From: Vibrio cyclitrophicus
Lineage (GTDB): Bacteria > Pseudomonadota > Gammaproteobacteria > Enterobacterales > Vibrionaceae
Assembly (NCBI GenBank): GCA_023206055.1
Contig: CP065366.1
Coordinates: 1 to 64,000 of the forward strand
Reading direction: 5' to 3'
DNA length: 64,000 bases
The position numbers were made by a program, and so were the translations under genes. This document shows, in pieces, positions 17,841 through 26,123 of this stretch (positions are counted from its first letter, which is position 1; each line of letters starts with the position of its first letter). Under the pieces are notes generated by a model. It made no database searches. It was not told the origin of the DNA and worked only from the letters and a program-made list of their open reading frames with translations.

Positions 17841-18338
17841 ATGTCACACGTTACCTTCAAAGGCGCTGCTGTACCGCTAACTGGCACATTCCCACAAACC
17901 GGCGAGCAGGCTCCAAGCTTTGCACTGACTGCAGGCGATCTTTCTGAACTGACTCTTGCTTCTCTTGCTGGCAAGAAAGTCGTTCTAAACATCTTCCCAA
18001 GCATCGACACAGCAACTTGTGCAACGAGCGTACGTACGTTCAACGCAAAAGCGGCAGAGCTTGAGAACACGGTTGTTGTTTGTATTTCTGCTGACCTACC
18101 ATTTGCTGCAGGTCGCTTCTGCGAACTAGAAGGCATTGAAGGCGTTCAACACGCTTCAACTTTCCGTTCTCCTACATTCGCATCAGACTACGGCGTAGCG
18201 ATTGCTGAAGGTCCACTAGCAAGCCTAACAACACGTGCCGTTGTCGTTGTTGATGAAAAAGGTGTGGTAACACACAGCGAGTTGGTTGCAGAGATCACTG
18301 AAGAGCCAAACTACGAAGCGGCACTTGCAGCACTGTAA
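17841..18338 (+). CDS. tpx: Thiol peroxidase (atypical 2-Cys peroxiredoxin)
   Basis: 165-aa Tpx-type peroxiredoxin reducing hydrogen and alkyl peroxides with electrons from thioredoxin. The peroxidatic Cys60 lies in the DTATC motif and the resolving Cys94 in GRFCE, matching C61/C95 of E. coli Tpx. N-terminal TFKGAAVPLTG is also characteristic. An AAGGAC ribosome site precedes the ATG. Monocistronic, convergent with uvrD across a shared terminator. Periplasmic location has been claimed for E. coli Tpx, but no signal peptide is present here. Confidence 0.96.
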   Translation: MSHVTFKGAAVPLTGTFPQTGEQAPSFALTAGDLSELTLASLAGKKVVLNIFPSIDTATCATSVRTFNAKAAELENTVVVCISADLPFAAGRFCELEGIEGVQHASTFRSPTFASDYGVAIAEGPLASLTTRAVVVVDEKGVVTHSELVAEITEEPNYEAALAAL

Positions 18339-18389
18339 GATCCCTTCTAGTCAGCCATGTATTGTGATCGCTTAAAGCGGTACGCAATA

Positions 18390-18417
18390 AAAAAGAGCAG
18401 CCATTGGCTGCTCTTTT
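18390..18417 (+). terminator. Bidirectional terminator between tpx and uvrD
   Basis: AAAAGAGCAGCC / GGCTGCTCTTTT, 12-bp stem with a 3-base loop and T/A runs on both sides; serves the convergent genes. Confidence 0.92.
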
Positions 18418-18459
18418 AGTTTTTAATAATGAACGATTTTTAGATGCCGAAGTAGCGGA

Positions 18460-20634
18460 TTAAAGCTGCTCTAATCGAGCATAAGCCGTTACTAACCACT
18501 TAATCCCTTCACCGTTAAACGCAACTTGAACTCGGCTTTGTGGGCCGCTTCCCTCGAAGTTGATGATGGTACCTTCACCAAACTTAGGGTGCTTAACGCG
18601 AGAACCCAAACTAAAACCTGTTTCATTGAAGTTCTCTTTCACGGCGGTTTGGCTAAAGCGACCACTGCTTGCAGGGCGGCTCACTTGCGCTTTCATACGA
18701 ACCTCATCCAGACATGTCTCTGGTAGTTCACGAATAAAGCGTGACGGTTTGTGGTACTTGTCCTGACCGTACAAACGACGCATCTCAGCGTAAGTGATGT
18801 AAAGCTTCTCCATCGCACGCGTCATGCCTACGTAACACAGACGACGCTCTTCTTCTAAGCGCCCTGCTTCTTCTGCAGACATCTGGCTTGGGAACATACC
18901 CTCTTCAACGCCAACCATGAATACCATCGGGAACTCTAGGCCTTTAGCGCTGTGCAGAGTCATGAGCTGAACCGCATCATCAAATTCATCAGCCTGACCT
19001 TCACCCGCTTCCAAAGCCGCATGAGTTAAGAATGCCGTTAGCATGCTCATTTCATCCGCTTCTTCTGGTTTTTCAAACTGACGCGTTGCCGTTACCAATT
19101 CTTCCAAGTTCTCAATACGAGCCTTCGACTTCTCACCTTTCTCTTGCTCGTACATCGCAAACAAGCCAGACGATTTGATCACGTGGTCGGTTTGCTCATG
19201 AAGTCTCAGTTCTATGGTGTCATCTTCAAGTGCATTGATAAGTTCAATAAAGCGGCTCAAAGCACCCGCAGCACGGCCTGGTAACACTTGTTCTTCTATC
19301 AGAGCAACACTGGCTTCCCACATGGTTGCACCGCGATCACGCGCTGCAAGACGAATCGTTTCTAACGTTTTATCACCCAAGCCACGAGTCGGCGTATTAA
19401 CGACACGTTCGAATGCCGCATCATTGCTGCGGTTACTCATTAAGCGCAGGTAGCTCAAAGCATCTCTGATTTCCTGACGCTCGAAGAATCGCATGCCACC
19501 GTAGATTCGGTAAGGCAGACCACCTTGGATAAGCGCTTCTTCAAGCACACGAGATTGGGCGTTATTACGATACAGCATTGCGGTATCCTCTAACGCACCG
19601 CCTTTCTCTTGCCACTCTTTGATTTTGCTGACCGTGAAGCGCGCTTCATCTAACTCGTTATAAGCTGAGTAAACAGAGATTGGCTCGCCATCGTTGCCAT
19701 CAGTCCACAGCTCTTTACCCATACGCTCAGTATTGTTCGAGATAAGCTCGTTAGACGCCTGAAGAATGGTTTTGGTTGAACGGTAGTTTTGTTCGAGTCG
19801 AACCGTTGAAGCACCTGGGAATTCATCCAAGAACTTCTGAATATTTTCAATTTTAGCGCCACGCCAGCCATAGATAGATTGGTCATCATCGCCTACGATC
19901 ATCACGCGACAATCCGGGCCCGCCATCATACGTAACCAAGCGTATTGGATATTGTTGGTATCTTGGAATTCGTCGACAAGAATGTGCTTAAAGCGAGCTT
20001 GGTAGTGCTCGCGGATGTGTTTCTTATCGCGCAATAGCTCATGCGATCGCAACAAGATTTCAGCAAAGTCGACCAAGCCAGCACGATCACACGCCTCTTG
20101 GTAAGCAGAGTAGATCTTTAACCACGTTAGAGTTATTGGATCATGGTAGGCGTCAATGTGACTTGGGCGCAGCCCTTCGTCTTTCTTGCCATTGATCCAC
20201 CAAGAAGCCTGCTTGGCTGGCCACTGCTTTTCATCAAGGTTTTGCGCCTTGATTAAGCGACGCAGCAAACGAATCTGATCATCTGAATCAATGATCTGGA
20301 AGTCTTCTGGCAGTTTTGCATCTAGGTAGTGAGCACGAAGGATGCGGTGACAGATACCGTGGAAGGTACCGTTCCACATGCCCGACGAGCTACCCATCAT
20401 CAACTCTTCAATACGACCACGCATCTCTGCTGCCGCTTTGTTGGTGAAGGTAACCGACATGATAGAGAACGGTGATGCTTGCTCTACGCTTTGTAACCAA
20501 GCGATACGATGCACCAACACTCGCGTTTTACCACTGCCAGCACCTGCCAGAATAAGTAGGTTTTCTAAAGGTGCTGCGACCGCCTCACGTTGTTTGTCGT
20601 TTAGGCCATCGAGTAAAAGCGAAGGATCTATCAT
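18460..20634 (-). CDS. uvrD: DNA helicase II UvrD
   Basis: Superfamily 1 3'-5' helicase of nucleotide excision and mismatch repair, 724 aa against 720 in E. coli. Walker A AGAGSGKT is at 30-37, the Walker B region DEFQDTN follows near 220, QNYRST marks motif IV and LMTLHSAKGLEF motif V near 563. The C-terminal 45 residues (VKHPKFGEGTI...) form the Tudor-like domain that contacts RNA polymerase or UvrB. A LexA-type box lies upstream at 20650-20665, so it is likely SOS-induced. Confidence 0.97.
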   Translation of the reverse strand: MIDPSLLLDGLNDKQREAVAAPLENLLILAGAGSGKTRVLVHRIAWLQSVEQASPFSIMSVTFTNKAAAEMRGRIEELMMGSSSGMWNGTFHGICHRILRAHYLDAKLPEDFQIIDSDDQIRLLRRLIKAQNLDEKQWPAKQASWWINGKKDEGLRPSHIDAYHDPITLTWLKIYSAYQEACDRAGLVDFAEILLRSHELLRDKKHIREHYQARFKHILVDEFQDTNNIQYAWLRMMAGPDCRVMIVGDDDQSIYGWRGAKIENIQKFLDEFPGASTVRLEQNYRSTKTILQASNELISNNTERMGKELWTDGNDGEPISVYSAYNELDEARFTVSKIKEWQEKGGALEDTAMLYRNNAQSRVLEEALIQGGLPYRIYGGMRFFERQEIRDALSYLRLMSNRSNDAAFERVVNTPTRGLGDKTLETIRLAARDRGATMWEASVALIEEQVLPGRAAGALSRFIELINALEDDTIELRLHEQTDHVIKSSGLFAMYEQEKGEKSKARIENLEELVTATRQFEKPEEADEMSMLTAFLTHAALEAGEGQADEFDDAVQLMTLHSAKGLEFPMVFMVGVEEGMFPSQMSAEEAGRLEEERRLCYVGMTRAMEKLYITYAEMRRLYGQDKYHKPSRFIRELPETCLDEVRMKAQVSRPASSGRFSQTAVKENFNETGFSLGSRVKHPKFGEGTIINFEGSGPQSRVQVAFNGEGIKWLVTAYARLEQL

Positions 20635-20649
20635 TGGATATGCTCACTA

Positions 20650-20665
20650 CTGGGTATTTATACAT
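20650..20665 (-). promoter_or_regulatory. LexA (SOS) box upstream of uvrD
   Basis: On the minus strand the site reads ATGTATAAATACCCAG, 14 of 16 positions identical to the E. coli uvrD SOS box CTGTATATATACCCAG. It sits 16 bp before the start codon. Confidence 0.75.
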
Positions 20666-20897
20666 AAAAGTTGATTATAACCTAAACACTAGGCTGCGTT
20701 TAGGATAATAAGAAGAAAAAACATTCAAAAATTAACATCATAAAATCAGCAACTTAAAAGGCGATTCATCATTAATATTGATATTTCTTATAATGTCGTG
20801 AAATTATTTCCTAGTTCTTCCTATCCTTTTTAGTAAGCAAGTTAACAATCCATTAACCTGCGATATAAAATACTATTAAGTCCTAGAGGGAATGACT

Positions 20898-21158
20898 ATG
20901 AAAAATTCTAATCTTGCTGTTACAGCTGCAATCACAAGTGTACTAGCGTTCGGCGGTGCAGTTCTTACATCAGCACCTGCAGAAGCAGCGGCAAAAGAAA
21001 AATGCTACGGCGTGGCAAAAGCTGGCCAAAATGATTGTGCAACCAAAACAAGTTCATGTGCGGGTACAGCAAAAGAAGACAACCAATCCGATGCATTCGT
21101 AGTCGTACCTAAAGGGCTGTGTGGCAAATTATCAGGTGGTAACACTCAATCATCATAA
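20898..21158 (+). CDS. bufA: Bufferin-type RiPP precursor (DUF2282, BufA1-like)
   Basis: Short exported protein of 86 aa. ATG 20898 is chosen because AGAGGGA lies 7 bases upstream; the in-frame ATG two codons earlier (20892) is too close to it. A Sec signal peptide (about 1-31, ending APAEA) precedes a mature part with four cysteines: KCYGVAKAG, NDC, SSCAGTA and KGLCGK. This is the DUF2282 pattern. In Caulobacter such proteins (bufferins) are ribosomally made, their cysteines are modified by a DUF692 iron oxidase, and they bind copper in the periplasm. The next genes here are exactly that enzyme, its partner and a DoxX protein. The name is by family; modification and metal are inferred. Confidence 0.88.
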   Translation: MKNSNLAVTAAITSVLAFGGAVLTSAPAEAAAKEKCYGVAKAGQNDCATKTSSCAGTAKEDNQSDAFVVVPKGLCGKLSGGNTQSS

Positions 21159-21174
21159 TTGAGCTGCTTAGTAT

Positions 21175-21197
21175 GGTGAGCTGACATTCAGCTCACC
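21175..21197 (+). promoter_or_regulatory. Intercistronic hairpin between bufA and bufB
   Basis: A perfect 9-bp stem GGTGAGCTG / CAGCTCACC with a 5-base loop lies 16 bp after the bufA stop and 25 bp before the bufB start. The following sequence is only moderately T-rich, so it may be a weak attenuator or an mRNA-stabilising element that makes more precursor than enzyme. Confidence 0.7.
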
Positions 21198-21222
21198 TCC
21201 ACTTCTTATTAGGAGAATCGTT

Positions 21223-22083
21223 GTGACTCAAACTCTTCACCCCAACGCAGGGGTTGGCCTTAGAACACCGCACTTGGACTTCTTTAGCCAAAACCCAGCC
21301 TTAATGAGTTGGTTAGAGGTGCACAGCGAGAACTACTTTTTAACTCAATCACCGCAACGTCAACAACTCAGGGAAATTCGTAACGCCCACAACATAAGTT
21401 GCCACGGTGTTGGGTTGTCTCTCGGTTCTGTTGAGCGCATCAACCCAAATCACTTACTACAGTTAAAAGATCTGATTGATGATATCGAGCCGTTCTTGGT
21501 TTCTGACCACCTTAGCTGGAGTCAGACCGGTGGTCATTACTTCAATGACTTATTACCGCTGCCTTATACCGAAGAGGCGTTAGAAGTCTTCTGTCGCAAT
21601 GTCATCGAGGTTCAAGACAGCCTGCAACGTCCTATGCTGATTGAGAACCCATCGAGTTACCTAGCCTTCAAGCATTCAACCATCCCAGAATGGGAATTTT
21701 TGGCTGAGGTACAAAAACGTACTGAGTGCCGACTGTTACTCGATTTCAATAATATTTTCGTCTCATCTTTTAATCATGGCTTCAGCAGTGAAGAGTACTT
21801 AAGCGGAATACCTGCAGACAAAGTGGAAGAGATTCACTTGGCAGGTTTTACCAAAAAGAAACTCGAACAAGGTGAGATCTGGATAGACACCCACAGTAAA
21901 CCTGTCTGTGACGAAGTGTGGAAACTCTACACCGACTGGATAGCACAACATGGTTTGCGCCATACCTTGATTGAGTGGGATCTAGACATCCCAGAACCAC
22001 AAGTCTTATTGGCTGAAGCAACCAAAGCCAGTGATATTTTGTATCAACACGACAAGTTCAACCAAAGGAGTCGCGCATCATGA
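21223..22083 (+). CDS. bufB: DUF692 multinuclear non-haem iron oxidase (MNIO), BufB-like RiPP maturase
   Basis: 286-aa TIM-barrel enzyme of the DUF692/MNIO family, which uses two or three iron atoms to remodel cysteines in peptide precursors (as in MbnB and bufferin BufB). Candidate metal ligands are spread as in the family: CHGVGLSLGS, SDHLSW, ENPSSYL, LDFNNIF, EIHLAGF, DTHSKP and a late EWD. It starts with GTG, preceded by AGGAGA at good spacing. The stop overlaps the start of the next gene by 4 bp. The precursor gene lies 64 bp upstream, supporting its role in modifying that product; the exact chemistry is inferred from Caulobacter. Confidence 0.9.
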   Translation: MTQTLHPNAGVGLRTPHLDFFSQNPALMSWLEVHSENYFLTQSPQRQQLREIRNAHNISCHGVGLSLGSVERINPNHLLQLKDLIDDIEPFLVSDHLSWSQTGGHYFNDLLPLPYTEEALEVFCRNVIEVQDSLQRPMLIENPSSYLAFKHSTIPEWEFLAEVQKRTECRLLLDFNNIFVSSFNHGFSSEEYLSGIPADKVEEIHLAGFTKKKLEQGEIWIDTHSKPVCDEVWKLYTDWIAQHGLRHTLIEWDLDIPEPQVLLAEATKASDILYQHDKFNQRSRAS

Positions 22084-22847
22084 GCCACTCTTTAGCTAAT
22101 GTGCAATCGGAGTTTGCTAACGCCCTACGCTATCAAAACAATGGTGAGCACTGCGACATAGTGAGCGACCACTTTACCGATGAGCAACGCATCCAGATTT
22201 ACCGCAACAACTTTGTGATTAGCTTGAGCGAAGTACTGGCAGCAGCCTACCCACTCACTGAAATGCTGGTTGGTGAAGAGTGCTTCCAACAGATGGCTCG
22301 TCAACATGTCTTAAGTTATCCATCAACCTCTGGTGATGTCAGCGGTTATGGGGAATATTTTGAACAGACTATCCAAGCTTTTCCTGCTGTTATTGAGGCT
22401 GCACCTTATCTCACTGAGGTGGCTTTGTATGAATGGCAAAAAGATAGCTTGGTGAGATGTGTTTCAGAATCACATGTCGACCAACGTCCCCTTTCTTGTT
22501 TAGCTGATGTGCCACAAGAGCAACAAGGCGCTTTAGTCTTTCATCTCAAAGGTTCAATAACGCTAGTCAATTCTAGCTATACGATGATCGCACTTGAGCA
22601 AGCGATCTATCAGCAACAACTCGACGGGTTAGACATCAACCAACCTGAATTTGGGGTGTTAATCCGCGCCGAGAATTCAGAGATTGAGAGTCATTGTTTG
22701 ACAGAAGAATGCCACCAACTACTAACTGAATTGCAGTCGGGTCAAACGCTCGCTGAGATTGCCCCTTCACTACTACAACACCTGAATACTGTCATGGCGC
22801 TTAACGTCATCTCAGGTTTTTCAATCGATGCCGAATTGGAGACATAA
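22080..22847 (+). CDS. bufC: DUF2063 partner protein, BufC-like
   Basis: 255-aa protein of the DUF2063 family (sometimes called putative DNA-binding). The N-terminal helical domain has the typical RIQIYRNNFVISLSEVLAAAYPL stretch near 39-60 followed by YPSTSGDVSGYGEYF; the C-terminal half is acidic. In RiPP systems DUF2063 proteins bind the precursor leader and the DUF692 enzyme, so a role in substrate delivery is likely. Start overlaps bufB stop (ATGA), and doxX follows after 1 bp, giving tight coupling. Confidence 0.88.
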   Translation: MSHSLANVQSEFANALRYQNNGEHCDIVSDHFTDEQRIQIYRNNFVISLSEVLAAAYPLTEMLVGEECFQQMARQHVLSYPSTSGDVSGYGEYFEQTIQAFPAVIEAAPYLTEVALYEWQKDSLVRCVSESHVDQRPLSCLADVPQEQQGALVFHLKGSITLVNSSYTMIALEQAIYQQQLDGLDINQPEFGVLIRAENSEIESHCLTEECHQLLTELQSGQTLAEIAPSLLQHLNTVMALNVISGFSIDAELET

Positions 22848-22848
22848 T

Positions 22849-23307
22849 ATGGATAACAACACAGTCACGAACATGATGGCTCAATACGACAATTTGATTG
22901 AGAAATCACAGGCACTTTTTGTTCCAGTGCTTCTGCTATTTTGTCGCCTTTGGGTGGCATGGGTATTCTTTAATTCTGGGCTGACTAAAATAGCAACTTG
23001 GGATAGCACTCTGTACTTGTTTGAATTGGAATACCAAGTCCCACTGTTACCTTGGGAGCTAGCGGCCTATATGGGTACTGCCGCTGAATTGATTCTGCCA
23101 GTATTCTTAGCACTTGGTTTATTAACACGACCTATGGCTGCAGCACTATTCGTTTTCAATATCATGGCCGTCGTGTCATACCCTGTATTGTGGGCGCAAG
23201 GCTTCTACGATCATCAGCTTTGGGGATTAATGATTCTTATCGTCGTTGTATGGGGCGCTGGACCATTTTCATTGGATAGAATCTTGAAGAAGCAATTTAG
23301 CAACTAG
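22849..23307 (+). CDS. DoxX-family membrane protein of the bufferin operon
   Basis: 152-aa protein with four predicted transmembrane helices and the DoxX signature (RLWVAWVFFNSGLTKIATW near 30-48). The ATG at 22849 is chosen because GGAGA precedes it and it follows the bufC stop directly; an in-frame start at 22828 would overlap bufC. DoxX proteins are frequent last genes in DUF2282/DUF692/DUF2063 operons; a redox or quinone-linked membrane role is suspected in the family but not established. Ends at a terminator. Confidence 0.88.
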   Translation: MDNNTVTNMMAQYDNLIEKSQALFVPVLLLFCRLWVAWVFFNSGLTKIATWDSTLYLFELEYQVPLLPWELAAYMGTAAELILPVFLALGLLTRPMAAALFVFNIMAVVSYPVLWAQGFYDHQLWGLMILIVVVWGAGPFSLDRILKKQFSN

Positions 23308-23333
23308 TCCTCATCGCAAATCCAAAACGCAAA

Positions 23334-23359
23334 AAACCACTCAAATGAGTGGTTTCTTT
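23334..23359 (+). terminator. Bidirectional terminator after the bufferin operon
   Basis: AAACCACTCA / TGAGTGGTTT 10-bp stem flanked by A and T runs; shared with the convergent gene ending at 23375. Confidence 0.9.
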
Positions 23360-23374
23360 TTAACTGGTGAAAAA

Positions 23375-23656
23375 CTACTTGCTCAGAAAAGCTTGTAATT
23401 CCTCAGCTGAAATACCTTGCTCTGCCAGCTCTTTTGCTAGTAGCTGAACTTGTTCACCTTTACGAGATTCAACCACGCGTTGAAATTGGTAAATGATATC
23501 TCGCAAAGTGTCGATTGGAACTTGTTTTGCCGCACTGCGAATACGCTCTTCACTTTGGTTTCCTAGCTCTTTAAGCAATTTACCAAACATGACCTTTTCA
23601 GGTGCATCTTCCATTTGTTCTAAGATGCGCGCCATTTCGTAGGTTGTTAATGACAT
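23375..23656 (-). CDS. Small conserved hypothetical protein
   Basis: 93-aa, highly charged and helical, no Cys, no signal peptide. The C-terminal motif QLLAKELAEQGISAEELQAFLSK, with Gly-Ile-(Ser)-x-Glu-Glu-Leu, vaguely recalls the linker of H-NS-like proteins, but no DNA-binding core is present. I do not recognise a named family. Monocistronic, ending at the terminator shared with the bufferin operon. Confidence 0.7.
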   Translation of the reverse strand: MSLTTYEMARILEQMEDAPEKVMFGKLLKELGNQSEERIRSAAKQVPIDTLRDIIYQFQRVVESRKGEQVQLLAKELAEQGISAEELQAFLSK

Positions 23657-23758
23657 TACAGTATTTTCCGTTGGGGACTAACGTTTCAATGAGTGACAAA
23701 TATACCATGTTTTAACGTTTCGCAAACCGCCATTTGTATATTTTGTCACCCTTGAGAC

Positions 23759-24958
23759 TTATGCCTTAGAAAACGTCGTGTGCCACGACTTACCAGCTTT
23801 GCTCGCAAGCACTAACAATGCTGGAACAATCAGGAACATTTGCAGCGCAATCATCACTTGCGATGTTAAATCAAGGCGCTGCATGGTACCAACCAGTAAC
23901 CCTGAGCCACTCATTTGAAACAAACCAAGCAACGCAGCTGCGGTACCCGCACGGTCACCGAAAGGTTCAAGTGCCTTACCGGCTGCAGCACCAAGAATCC
24001 AAGCAAAACCAACTGAAGACAAGAAGATTGGCAGCATGAATGCGATCGCACTAGCATGGTCAGCAAGTACCAACATAATGACGCCAGCCAGACCCAATGT
24101 TGAGATACCTACAACTAACGCCTTATATGTACCAAAACGGTCCATAAACTTCGGTGCAGTGAATGCAGCCGTGATGTTGATAACCGCGTTAATACCAAAC
24201 CAGAAAGTAAATTCGTTCATCGTCAAACCTAGGTTTTCCATCAACACAACAGGTGCAGAGGTTACGTAAGCCAAGATTACTGCCATTGCCATCAAGCACA
24301 ATGTCGCATGGAAGATGAATGATGGTGTTTTCAATACCGACCAGTAACGCTCAAGTTTGAACACCGCGACCTTTTCTGTCGCTGGATTAGACTCTTTCAT
24401 ATGGAAAAACAAAATGATGCCAACCACGACAGCGAACACAGCCATGAAGCTGAAGTTAGAGCGCCAGCCAAACTGTTGAGTCAACCAAGCACCAAGAATC
24501 GGCGCTAATGCAGGAATAAAGCAAATGGCGCCATTAAGGTAACTGATCATACGGCCACTCTTCTCCGGGCCAAATAGATCGCGAACCGTCGCAAAGGCTG
24601 CTACAGAAGTCGCACAAGCTCCTAAGCCTTGTAGCAGCCGAGCTATTAGCATCATATCAATCAATTGAGCTGCCCACGCCAAGCAAGCACTCAATGCATA
24701 GATACTAACACCTCCCAATGCAACGGTTCGACGTCCTAGCTTATCAGCCAAAGGGCCTGCAAATAATTGCCCGACACCCATGGCGAATAAAAACCAAGTA
24801 ATCGTATCTTGTGCTAGTGCGTGTTCCACGTGAAACGCTGTTGAAATTTGTGGCAGAGCTGGAAGATAAATATCTATAGCCAGAGGGCTAAATAGAACCA
24901 GCATTGCCAATAAAGCAACCTGCAGTTTACTAGGGGTTGGAAGCGCGTTAGAAGGCAC
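23759..24958 (-). CDS. Bcr/CflA-type multidrug MFS transporter
   Basis: Major facilitator of 399 aa with twelve predicted helices. Family marks: SPLAIDIYLPALP near 25-37, GPLADKLGRR after helix 2 (motif A) and RLLQGLGACATSVAAFATVRDLFG around helix 4-5. The GTG at 24958 is preferred because CGGAGAATCTT is immediately upstream and it gives the normal family length; the longest reading frame, from 25081, would overlap the divergent LysR gene. Likely exports drugs or small metabolites; the divergent LysR regulator is the natural candidate to control it. A parS-like site lies inside the gene at 24822. Confidence 0.9.
   Translation of the reverse strand: MPSNALPTPSKLQVALLAMLVLFSPLAIDIYLPALPQISTAFHVEHALAQDTITWFLFAMGVGQLFAGPLADKLGRRTVALGGVSIYALSACLAWAAQLIDMMLIARLLQGLGACATSVAAFATVRDLFGPEKSGRMISYLNGAICFIPALAPILGAWLTQQFGWRSNFSFMAVFAVVVGIILFFHMKESNPATEKVAVFKLERYWSVLKTPSFIFHATLCLMAMAVILAYVTSAPVVLMENLGLTMNEFTFWFGINAVINITAAFTAPKFMDRFGTYKALVVGISTLGLAGVIMLVLADHASAIAFMLPIFLSSVGFAWILGAAAGKALEPFGDRAGTAAALLGLFQMSGSGLLVGTMQRLDLTSQVMIALQMFLIVPALLVLASKAGKSWHTTFSKA
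24822..24837 (+). other. parS-like ParB binding site 1
   Basis: TGTTCCACGTGAAACG, 15 of 16 positions matching the widespread parS consensus TGTTnCACGTGAAACA; inside the MFS gene. Confidence 0.75.
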
Positions 24959-25059
24959 AAGATTCTCCGAATGAGTTAATTTAGGTGCATAATAACCAAC
25001 TAAAGATATGAACAAAAATGGCATATACTCATTAGCATTATTCCAAATAGGAAACTCAC

Positions 25060-26001
25060 ATGAATATCGAGAAACTATCACGCCTCGACCTCAATCTATT
25101 GGTTTGCTTACAGGTGCTGATGGAAGAGCTGAGTGTCACTCGCACCGCACACCGATTATGCTTGAGCCAATCAGCGGTGAGTAAGTCACTAGCCAAGCTT
25201 CGTGAACAATTTAATGACCCCCTTTTTACGCGAAGTGCTCATGGCCTACGACCAACACCGAAAGCTGTTTTCCTTAAGCCTCGGTTAGAAACGTTGATCA
25301 ACCAACTTGATGTTCTCACTCAGCCTGAGACATTCATTCCCAACAACAGCGACCATAGCTTTCACATTGCTGCCGTTGAGAGTGTTTACCCGCTGATTCT
25401 TCCGCACTTCTTACCGGCAATATTTCGACAAGCACCTAAGGTCAATATCAACACCCATGCTTGGACAGAACAAACCTTTAAGAAGCTGCAGCTTGGCGAA
25501 CTAGATATCGGACTCACTGGCAAAGACATCGACATCAACGATGCGCGTTTAACTATGCTGCCGCCAGACGACATTTGCGAACAAGAGATCTACCGCGACG
25601 CACAGATGTGTGTGCTAAGACGCAACCACCCCGCTCTGAATGGTAAATGGGATTTGGAAACCTACCTTGCGCAACGTCATGTACAAGTAAGGTGTGATGG
25701 TAACGACCGCTGGCTGCTCGACTACAAACTGGCTGATCTTGGTCACCAACGTGATATCGCGATTTCTGTTCCAGACTTCAATAGCGCCGCAAGCCTGTGT
25801 ACTTACACCGACTTTGTGTTTACCGCACCAAGCCACTTTACTTACCTCGTCGCTAAGCAACTCGACTTAGTGGTTGTGCCTTTACCAATGGAATTCCCAC
25901 CGATGGCATACACTTTGTTTTGGCACCGTGATAGAGAAAATGACCCAGCCTTAACTTGGTTGCGAGATATCATCAAAGAAAAAACTCTGCACCTTAGATA
26001 A
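25060..26001 (+). CDS. LysR-family transcriptional regulator
   Basis: 313-aa LysR regulator. The winged helix-turn-helix spans about 8-66 (LDLNLLVCLQVLMEELSVTRTAHRL, SQSAVSKSLAKLR), followed by a periplasmic-binding-fold effector domain (about 95-300). Overall it is most like the LeuO/NodD-type branch. AGGAAA precedes the ATG. Divergent to the Bcr-type pump with about 100 bp between start codons, the usual arrangement of LysR regulator and target; effector unknown. Confidence 0.92.
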   Translation: MNIEKLSRLDLNLLVCLQVLMEELSVTRTAHRLCLSQSAVSKSLAKLREQFNDPLFTRSAHGLRPTPKAVFLKPRLETLINQLDVLTQPETFIPNNSDHSFHIAAVESVYPLILPHFLPAIFRQAPKVNINTHAWTEQTFKKLQLGELDIGLTGKDIDINDARLTMLPPDDICEQEIYRDAQMCVLRRNHPALNGKWDLETYLAQRHVQVRCDGNDRWLLDYKLADLGHQRDIAISVPDFNSAASLCTYTDFVFTAPSHFTYLVAKQLDLVVVPLPMEFPPMAYTLFWHRDRENDPALTWLRDIIKEKTLHLR

Positions 26002-26123
26002 AAATGGCGTACAGCGTTTGCAGCAAACGAACAAAAGCGCTAGCTTATTGACCTAATAAGTCCCCTCGCATGTATATCGACTGTGGGTGTTAACAAGGAC
26101 CCTAACAATAAGGATAAACACAG

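Noticed and set aside
20892..20897. Earlier ATG for the bufferin precursor
   Set aside because: Only one base from the Shine-Dalgarno; the second ATG has optimal spacing.
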